Notes under the pieces: model-generated | Database searches by the model: none | What the model was told of the DNA's origin: nothing | The model's input: only the letters and a program-made list of their open reading frames with translations | Made by a program: the position numbers and the translations under genes | In this document: positions 1 through 4,767 of the stretch, in pieces | Numbering within the stretch: position 1 is the first letter of the stretch | Layout: every line of letters starts with the position of its first letter | NCBI GenBank assembly: GCA_023262245.1 | Contig: JALRDC010000140.1 | Coordinates: forward strand, 1-12,875 | From: Flavobacteriaceae bacterium | Lineage (GTDB): Bacteria; Bacteroidota; Bacteroidia; Flavobacteriales; Flavobacteriaceae | Direction of reading: 5' to 3' | Length of the DNA: 12,875 nt

Positions 1-962
1 GCAGGAGTATCAATTCTGGTGTTTGCATTGATTTGGTTTGGATAGTAAACAATTCCTGGAACTCGGTGGCCTCCCTCCCAATTAGTTCCTTTTCCTTCCC
101 TAAAAATTCCTGGAGAGCCGGAGTGTCCTCCATAAGAGAGCCAGGGACCGTTGTCTGATGTAAATATGATGAGGGTATTTTTTTCGATGCCTGCAGCTTT
201 TAGTGTTTCCCAAATTCTACCTGTAGAAGCATCTATTTCGTGAATTACATCCCCATATAGTCCTCGTTCTTGAGTGTTTCTGTATTTGTCTGCGGCATAG
301 AGCGGGACGTGAGGTTGGGGGTGAGGTAGGTATAAAAAGAAGGGGTTGTCTTTGTTGCGCTTAATAAAGTTAATCGCCTTCTCAGTAAGTGCTTCTGTTA
401 AAAACGTTTGGTCTTCTAATATGCGTAGCGGAGTTTCATTTTCATATAATTTGATGTCGGGAAAATTAAAGACTGTTCCTTGTTGCGGATGTTTTGGCCA
501 CATATCATTAGAATATAAAATCCCATAAAATTCATCAAAGCCGTGTTTTCTTGGGAAGAATTTAGGAGCGTCACCAAGATGCCATTTTCCAAAAATTGCA
601 GTTGCATAGCCTTTTTCTTTTAATAATTCTGCCAAAGTTGTTTCTTCTGGATTGAGTCCCACTTTAGAACCGGGACCAAAGGCATTGTGAATGCCTATAC
701 GGTCGGGATAACATCCCGTCATGATAGATGCTCTTGAAGCAGAACAAACAGGTTGGGTTGCATAATAGGATGTAAAATGAGCCCCTGCTTGTGCGAGCGC
801 ATCCAAATTTGGAGTTGCTATATCTGTCGCACCATAAATACCTAGATCCCCATAGCCTTGATCATCCGTTAGTATAAAGATTACATTAGGTGGTCGCTCG
901 GGGCTGCACCCCACAAGGATAAAAATAAAAATAGAGAGTATCAGTAATTCGTGTTTTTTCAT
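1..962 (-). CDS. Sulfatase (S1 family, arylsulfatase-like) lipoprotein, 3' end cut by the window
   Basis: The open frame runs from ATG at 962-960 through the left edge, giving about 320 residues without a stop. The protein starts with a lipoprotein signal peptide: MKKHE, a hydrophobic run, then lipobox LVGC with the acylated Cys at 19. The alkaline-phosphatase-fold sulfatase core follows. Asp33-Asp34 in ILTDDQG are metal ligands. CSASR (73-77) is the C-x-S/A-x-R motif whose Cys73 would become formylglycine. GKWHLG (125-130) supplies the catalytic Lys and His, PHPQPHVP (213-220) a further His, and TSDNGP (268-273) the second metal site. The family hydrolyses sulfate esters, often on algal glycans or their fragments; the substrate cannot be read from this sequence. 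The start is fixed by the signal peptide. Sulfatases usually run 450-550 residues, so the C-terminal subdomain is missing from view. No maturase gene is nearby. Family confidence is high; subfamily and substrate are unknown. Confidence 0.95.
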   Translation of the reverse strand, partial: MKKHELLILSIFIFILVGCSPERPPNVIFILTDDQGYGDLGIYGATDIATPNLDALAQAGAHFTSYYATQPVCSASRASIMTGCYPDRIGIHNAFGPGSKVGLNPEETTLAELLKEKGYATAIFGKWHLGDAPKFFPRKHGFDEFYGILYSNDMWPKHPQQGTVFNFPDIKLYENETPLRILEDQTFLTEALTEKAINFIKRNKDNPFFLYLPHPQPHVPLYAADKYRNTQERGLYGDVIHEIDASTGRIWETLKAAGIEKNTLIIFTSDNGPWLSYGGHSGSPGIFREGKGTNWEGGHRVPGIVYYPNQINANTRIDTP

Positions 963-1078
963 GTTGAGGGATTTTATTAAAAATAGAAAAACTTTTGACT
1001 CCAAACAAAAAAGAGTTTTACCCAAAGACCCCCTTTTTTATTTATCAAACCCTTGCTTTAGATTACTTTTTTTAAAAC

Positions 1079-1344
1079 CTATTCAATCAATAGTTTTATA
1101 TGGTTTTTATGTGCCACAGAACCCAAATTTCCCTTTGGTCCTTTGAAGTCTTTATGAATCTCCTTGAGGTTTTCAAGCACCATAGATAGCTTTGTTCCTG
1201 TTCGTCATAAGTAAGGATTTTGCTACTAGATAAAACTGCTTCAGAGGTATTGGCTCCCTGAGACTTAGAGAGCTCATTTTGAGGATCGAAATAGAAATTG
1301 GTATTGGGTGCTTGAATTTCATTTGTTTTTAAAAAAAACCTATT
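1079..1344 (-). pseudogene. Frame-broken remnant of an unrecognised gene
   Basis: On the minus strand a protein-like frame begins after an in-frame TAA at about 1345 and reads, in part, IQAPNTNFYFDPQNELSK and then SSSKILTYDEQEQ, down to about 1190. There the sensible reading moves to another frame, starting near 1189 (LSMVLENLKEIHKDF, then GPKGNLGSVAHKNHIKLLIE), and ends at TAG 1081-1079. The second frame has a TGA just upstream of the switch, so neither frame alone gives a protein. No usable start codon precedes the first frame. I read this as the C-terminal end of a decayed gene that once lay upstream of, and codirectional with, the sulfatase. I do not recognise the family. The alternative is chance coding-like sequence, but the hydrophilic, well-mixed composition on both sides of the switch stands out against the surrounding AT-rich spacer. 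Confidence 0.5.
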
Positions 1345-1676
1345 GCTTTAAGTTTTGCAATGTTACTAAAAGAAAAATTAAGAATCGTAAAGGGTTAAAA
1401 TCTTCTACACCTTAAGAATGAAATACTCTAAAATCATTAGATCATCAAAATTTTAATTTAAAGAAAACAAGATTCTCATTTTAAGCCATAAATTATTATA
1501 TTCTTAATAAAAAGTGGTTTTTTGACATTTTATTTATATTATTTTCTTAAGATTGAGCATATATTTGAAAAATAAAGATAGAAAAACAATATTTATTGCG
1601 TTTTTTACAATTTAAATTCATTCAATTCCTTGATCATTAAGGACTGTTTTTATTCTTAGTTAATTTATTCATTTGT
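1345..1676. other. Very AT-rich gene-free spacer
   Basis: This stretch of about 330 bases has no convincing coding frame on either strand and is rich in A and T runs. Its only signal of note is TATATTTG at 1560-1567 on the plus strand, an exact match to the Bacteroidetes -7 consensus TAnnTTTG, but with no TTG/TTTG box at the usual distance upstream. The spacer may be decayed sequence continuing from the gene remnant at 1079-1344, or it may hold a short untranslated transcript ending at the hairpin at 1680-1708. Confidence 0.5.
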
Positions 1677-1679
1677 TTG

Positions 1680-1708
1680 ACCGCCTCTCCACAAGGCGGT
1701 TTTTTTTT
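1680..1708 (+). terminator. Rho-independent terminator, plus orientation
   Basis: A 6-bp GC-rich stem, ACCGCC (1680-1685) paired with GGCGGT (1695-1700), encloses a 9-nt loop and is followed by an unbroken T run (1700-1708). The T-tract serves plus-strand transcripts and overlaps the stop codon of the minus-strand oxidoreductase. The hairpin also sits 9 nt past that stop and may help end the minus transcript, but the sequence after it on that strand (CAAACAAATG) is not T-rich. No plus-strand gene is visible upstream. Confidence 0.7.
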
Positions 1709-2831
1709 ATTTGTTAAGCAACTCTGCTACAGCATTTCCTACACGGCTCCCTATAGCCACCCCCATACCACCAAGTCGAACTCCCAATGCTATTTGATCT
1801 CCTCTTTTTTCAATTATCGGCATTTTATTTTTTCCAAATGCCATGATCCCGGACCACTCCGTATCGATCACAACCTCCTGATCAGGAAGTATAAACGATT
1901 GGAGATCATTAAGGAGTTGGGTTTTTATTTTTTCATTAATTCCAAATTCATGAGTGGCTTCTGTACTTAAATCTAAATTTCTCCCCCCTCCAAACAAGAT
2001 GCGATGATTGAAATTTCTGAAATAATAATACCCTTGTTGATAATGAAAACTCCCTTTGAGCTTTAGCTTTTCTATCGGTTTTGTAACCACTACCATTCCT
2101 CTCCCTGGCGTAAGGTCTAGGTCAGGAAATAATTGACTAGCAAAGGCATTGTTACAAATGGCTAATTTCTTACTTTGGAGCTGGATGTTTTGTTGTTTAA
2201 ATCTTAAACAAATTTTTTGATCCTTGGATGATTCGAAGCGGACAAGCTCTGAATTAGAAAAGAAATCAATATCTTCATGATTGATTTTTGACCGTAATGA
2301 TTGCATTAACTTACCTGTGTTGAGTTGTCCTTCAAAAGGGTTTTCAATCAGGTGTTTTACTTTACCACTATTCAATCCAAACGTATTGATTTTTGAATTA
2401 TTTAATGAAAATACCGGTTTGTTGAAAATGGGGTTTAATAATGCATTTATCGCATCAATCTTTTCAAAAGCTTTTGGATGTTGTTCAAAAAAAAGTTCAT
2501 AGCCCCCGTTCCATTGGAGGTCAATGTCCTTTGTCCCTAAAGTATCTTCTAAAAGTTTTAACCCCTCCATTCTAAGTTTTACCATTTCAAACAAGGTGCT
2601 TTCATTCATATGCTCTAAATCTTCTATTAACTCTGTTAGAGATCCAAAACATGCAAATCCAGCATTTTTAGTACTCGCTCCTGAAGAAAACATCCCTCGT
2701 TCCAAAACAGCAATTCGGGCCATTGGATTACTCTTACGGAAAGAAAGTGCACAAAACATGCCTGTAATACCGCCACCTACTACTACCAAATCGTATTCTA
2801 ACAATTCAGTTTTTTCCCAAAAACTAAGCAT
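1707..2831 (-). CDS. FAD-dependent oxidoreductase, DAO family
   Basis: This 374-residue protein belongs to the D-amino-acid-oxidase/glycine-oxidase superfamily, flavoenzymes that oxidise amines or amino acids using FAD. The N-terminal Rossmann fold shows VVVGGGITG (16-24; dinucleotide-binding Gly19, 21 and 24), and the acidic residue that binds ribose is Glu44 in VLERG. GASTKNAGF (about 51-59) is the second FAD-contacting segment of the family. The C-terminal part returns to FAD with LGGMGVAIGSRVG. Length is normal for the family. There is no signal peptide, so it should be cytoplasmic. The start is the first ATG in frame. Unusually for this AT-rich genome, a full AAGGAGG lies upstream, but only one base from that ATG, which is closer than is optimal. 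The gene is divergent from the Crp-like regulator. The substrate is not predictable; it could equally be an uncharacterised amine dehydrogenase rather than an oxidase. Confidence 0.9.
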   Translation of the reverse strand: MLSFWEKTELLEYDLVVVGGGITGMFCALSFRKSNPMARIAVLERGMFSSGASTKNAGFACFGSLTELIEDLEHMNESTLFEMVKLRMEGLKLLEDTLGTKDIDLQWNGGYELFFEQHPKAFEKIDAINALLNPIFNKPVFSLNNSKINTFGLNSGKVKHLIENPFEGQLNTGKLMQSLRSKINHEDIDFFSNSELVRFESSKDQKICLRFKQQNIQLQSKKLAICNNAFASQLFPDLDLTPGRGMVVVTKPIEKLKLKGSFHYQQGYYYFRNFNHRILFGGGRNLDLSTEATHEFGINEKIKTQLLNDLQSFILPDQEVVIDTEWSGIMAFGKNKMPIIEKRGDQIALGVRLGGMGVAIGSRVGNAVAELLNK

Positions 2832-3143
2832 TCCTCCTTATTTTGTCTTTTTGAAATTTTATCATTCTAAACTACGGTATTTATTGTAATTCAGATAATC
2901 CATATTTAGTGGATCATGCTTAATTGTTTTTTCGCTTAATGACTTAAAAAAATCGCATGTTCTATTAAATTAAAAAAGAGTAAATTTAAATTTTGGTTTA
3001 AGTTGTGTTTATGCCTTTTTGAGATAGAACTTTTGTCCTCTTGATATAAAAGGTTAGACCGTAAGAAAAAAATTAATTGCTGGTGATCAATTAAACTTAA
3101 AGTGTTGGTTTAAAATTAATTACAGCAAAAATGACTATGTTTT
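2832..3143. promoter_or_regulatory. Divergent intergenic region between oxidoreductase and Crp-like regulator
   Basis: These 312 bases separate two divergent genes and must hold the promoters for both. I found no exact TAnnTTTG box on either strand. An imperfect inverted repeat, AACTTTT (about 3027) with AAAAGGTT (about 3048), lies roughly 100 bases before the regulator start. It could be an operator, but it is weak. No coding frame is evident. Confidence 0.4.
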
Positions 3144-3743
3144 ATGCTAGAAAATTTACATTTGCCAAAGGCATTAATTCAAGATATCAATTCTAATTCG
3201 AAAAAAATTGTTGTCCCATCAGGTACCCAAATAATCTCAATTGGAGATCGTTTAGACTACATTCCTTTTGTGTTAAATGGAACTATAAGAGTGTTTATTG
3301 AAAATGAGGATACTGGAAAAGAAGTCTTGCTGTACTATGTGGAAAATGGTGGAACCTGCTTAATGTCCATGATTGCGAGTTTTGGGGATAAAATCAGCAA
3401 GGTTTCCGCAACTACAGAAATTAATACCGAAGTAGCAACAGTCTCCAATGAAAAAATTAGAGAATGGCAAATTCAATACCCAGAATGGAATAATTTAATT
3501 TTAGATTTATTTGTAAATCGCTACAATGATATGATCAATACTATCGAGGAATTGAGTTTTAAAAAAATAGAAGATCGATTGAAAATTTATTTGAAAAAGT
3601 ATTTAAATAAATCTGGAAAAATTGTTGTTAGCAAAACGCACCTCCAAATTTCAAAAGACTTGGGAACTTCTAGAGAAGTAATCTCCCGAGCTTTAAAAAA
3701 AATAGAGTCAGAGATGGACTATGAATTTTTTTTAAAAAAATAA
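3144..3743 (+). CDS. Crp/Fnr-family transcriptional regulator
   Basis: This 199-residue DNA-binding protein has the two-domain Crp/Fnr layout. An N-terminal cyclic-nucleotide-binding-type beta-roll (about 20-110) includes PSGTQIISIGD and FVLNGTIRVF. A long dimerisation helix (about 113-145) leads to a C-terminal winged helix-turn-helix (about 160-190), where SKTHLQISKDLGTSREVISRAL matches the Crp-type HTH, with recognition helix around 176-188. It lacks the cysteine cluster of FNR. A single Cys72 sits in GGTCLMSMIASFG, where Crp would carry its phosphate-binding cassette; the Arg-Ser pair that contacts cAMP is not apparent, so cAMP is an unlikely ligand. ATG 3144 is the first start after an in-frame TGA at 3132-3134. 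It probably shares a transcript with the lipoprotein gene 42 bp downstream. The signal it senses is unknown; a cysteine-based redox or sulfur cue is only a guess. Confidence 0.9.
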   Translation: MLENLHLPKALIQDINSNSKKIVVPSGTQIISIGDRLDYIPFVLNGTIRVFIENEDTGKEVLLYYVENGGTCLMSMIASFGDKISKVSATTEINTEVATVSNEKIREWQIQYPEWNNLILDLFVNRYNDMINTIEELSFKKIEDRLKIYLKKYLNKSGKIVVSKTHLQISKDLGTSREVISRALKKIESEMDYEFFLKK

Positions 3744-3785
3744 ACTACACTTATTAATAACACTAAACTTTTAAATTTTATAACT

Positions 3786-4283
3786 ATGAAACCATTATCC
3801 TTTTTAATAGTTCTTTTTTTTGTGATTTCTTGTGCCGAACCTCAGCCCTCACAGCCTGTAGATTTAGAACAACTTAAAACTGAAATAGTACAAGCTTCCA
3901 TAGCATTCCAAACTGCATATATCAATAACGATTACCCAAAAGCAAAGGCTTATATGTCTGATGACATGCCATCAACCATTTTTAATTCCAACGGCACTCC
4001 ACTGGTTGTTCAAACCGAAGAGCAAATAACGAATTCTGGATTGGGTTGGTCTTTTGCTAAATTTGATATGTCAAATCATCAAGTTTTTATTGCTCCTGAT
4101 GCCAAAAGCATTGCTATTGCTTTTGATACAGAAGGAATCGTGCGTTTTGACGAAAGCGGGGATGAAGTTCCCTATTCTACAAGAGCTTCTCAGTTTTGGG
4201 TTGCAACAAATATGGGATGGAAAATTTTACATTCCCATTGGTCTCCAAAAGCAGCTGCCAAAGGAATTCCAGAGGAAAACTAA
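3786..4283 (+). CDS. NTF2/SnoaL-like (DUF4440-type) lipoprotein
   Basis: This small 165-residue exported protein has a signal peptide (MKPLSFLIVLFFVISC) with the lipid-modified Cys at 16, followed by a Pro/Gln-rich spacer (AEPQPSQPV). The mature part looks like the NTF2/SnoaL cone fold. An N-terminal helix (QLKTEIVQASIAFQTAYINND) is followed by beta strands, and the C-terminal signature RASQFWVATNMGWKILHSHWSP has the WK-I-H-H-S pattern usual in DUF4440/SnoaL_3 proteins. Such proteins may bind small ligands or act as hydrolases or isomerases; no activity can be claimed here. The gene lies 42 bp after the Crp-like regulator on the same strand and is closed by a strong hairpin terminator, so the two may form a bicistronic unit. 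The lipobox fixes the start. The family call rests on the C-terminal pattern and length. Confidence 0.8.
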   Translation: MKPLSFLIVLFFVISCAEPQPSQPVDLEQLKTEIVQASIAFQTAYINNDYPKAKAYMSDDMPSTIFNSNGTPLVVQTEEQITNSGLGWSFAKFDMSNHQVFIAPDAKSIAIAFDTEGIVRFDESGDEVPYSTRASQFWVATNMGWKILHSHWSPKAAAKGIPEEN

Positions 4284-4302
4284 TTAAAAAACAGCCCATG
4301 AA

Positions 4303-4340
4303 AAGCGTTTGAACAGGCATTTGTTCAAACGCTTGTTTTT
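4303..4340. terminator. Strong hairpin terminator between convergent genes
   Basis: A perfect 13-bp stem, AAGCGTTTGAACA (4303-4315) paired with TGTTCAAACGCTT (4322-4334), encloses the 6-nt loop GGCATT. It is followed on the plus strand by G and five Ts. On the minus strand the hairpin is followed by TTCATGG and then GCTGTTTTTT. It ends the lipoprotein transcript and is placed to serve the small convergent ORF at 4339-4431 as well. Confidence 0.9.
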
Positions 4341-4431
4341 AGCTATAATAAAAACCTGTGGCAATTCTGTAGGCAAGATATATGCCTGTAACCGTCCAAA
4401 TCCACCATCTGTTTTTCATATACCATTCCAT
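4339..4431 (-). CDS. Possible 30-residue membrane microprotein
   Basis: ATG 4431-4429 opens a 30-codon frame ending at TAA 4341-4339. The product (MEWYMKNRWWIW, then TVTGIYLAYRIATGFYYS) has a short basic, Trp-rich start and one hydrophobic segment (about 10-28) long enough to span a membrane, with a Tyr/Ser tail. The stop codon directly abuts the strong hairpin terminator, the position expected for the end of a real gene. An in-frame TGA lies about 24 bases upstream of the ATG, so this is the only start. It is not recognised as a known family. Against it: it is very short, no ribosome-binding site is seen, and hydrophobic frames arise easily in AT-rich DNA. Confidence 0.4.
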   Translation of the reverse strand: MEWYMKNRWWIWTVTGIYLAYRIATGFYYS

Positions 4432-4465
4432 AAAATAATCATTTACGATATTTCAATATAGAGAT

Positions 4466-4497
4466 TAATTTTGACTTTTTTTGACGGGTAATTACCC
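4466..4497 (+). promoter_or_regulatory. Candidate promoter -7 box with adjoining 12-bp palindrome
   Basis: TAATTTTG (4466-4473) matches the Bacteroidetes -7 consensus TAnnTTTG exactly, although I see no TTTG/TTG box 19-23 bases upstream. Twelve bases further on lies the perfect palindrome GGGTAATTACCC (4486-4497), about where transcription would start and so suited to an operator. The unit lies between the putative microprotein gene and susC; if it drives susC, the leader would be roughly 290 nt long. The palindrome could instead control minus-strand transcription of the small ORF. Confidence 0.35.
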
Positions 4498-4543
4498 TAA
4501 ATCGAAAATCAAGGTTCGGTTTTGAATGGTACTAATTTAACTC

Positions 4544-4608
4544 GTGGATTTATACCTAAAAAATACCTTTCTTTTCTGTTTAAAATCCACAAGGCTGCTG
4601 TAAGCCTT
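4544..4608 (+). promoter_or_regulatory. Inverted repeats and hairpin in the susC leader
   Basis: GTGGATTT (4544-4551) is matched by its reverse complement AAATCCAC (4582-4589), 30 bases apart. Immediately after is a compact hairpin, AAGGCT (4591-4596) and AGCCTT (4603-4608) with a 6-nt loop, followed by TTCTATT. The outer repeat may be an operator half-site pair or the stem of a leader structure; the inner hairpin resembles a weak terminator or attenuator about 160 bases before the susC start. From 4609 to 4767 I see nothing else of note except TATAAT at 4739-4744. Confidence 0.35.
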
Positions 4609-4767
4609 TTCTATTATTGGTTTTAAAAAATCAAATCCTTACAATGATAACTCTTTCAAATACCTTACAAGTTGTTTAACTAATGATAGAAAAGATTCGA
4701 AATTTTCTTCAATTCTCTGTTTTTTAAAAAAATTAACGTATAATTGCAAACTTATGTAGAGAGAGCG

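Noticed and set aside
1..962. Sulfatase as part of the beta-glucan locus
   Set aside because: Laminarin is not sulfated, and the gene is on the other strand and separated from susC by unrelated genes; it more likely belongs to a cluster extending left of the window.
961..1146. Plus-strand 61-codon frame starting at 961
   Set aside because: It overlaps the sulfatase start and the minus-strand gene remnant, has low-complexity composition and no family resemblance.
3144..3743. FNR-type oxygen sensor with a [4Fe-4S] cluster
   Set aside because: Only one cysteine is present (Cys72); the N-terminal cysteine cluster is absent.
4739..4744. TATAAT upstream of susC as a -10 box
   Set aside because: Bacteroidetes housekeeping promoters use TAnnTTTG; no TTGACA-like element lies 17 bases upstream, and the leader would be very short.
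4747..4754. Minus-strand TAAGTTTG (exact TAnnTTTG), a possible antisense promoter against the susC leader
   Set aside because: No matching -33 element is seen on the minus strand and such short motifs occur by chance in AT-rich DNA. The antisense idea lacks a supporting terminator.
4744..4767. In-frame TTG upstream of susC as an alternative start
   Set aside because: It would add eight polar residues before a complete signal peptide that begins at ATG 4768.
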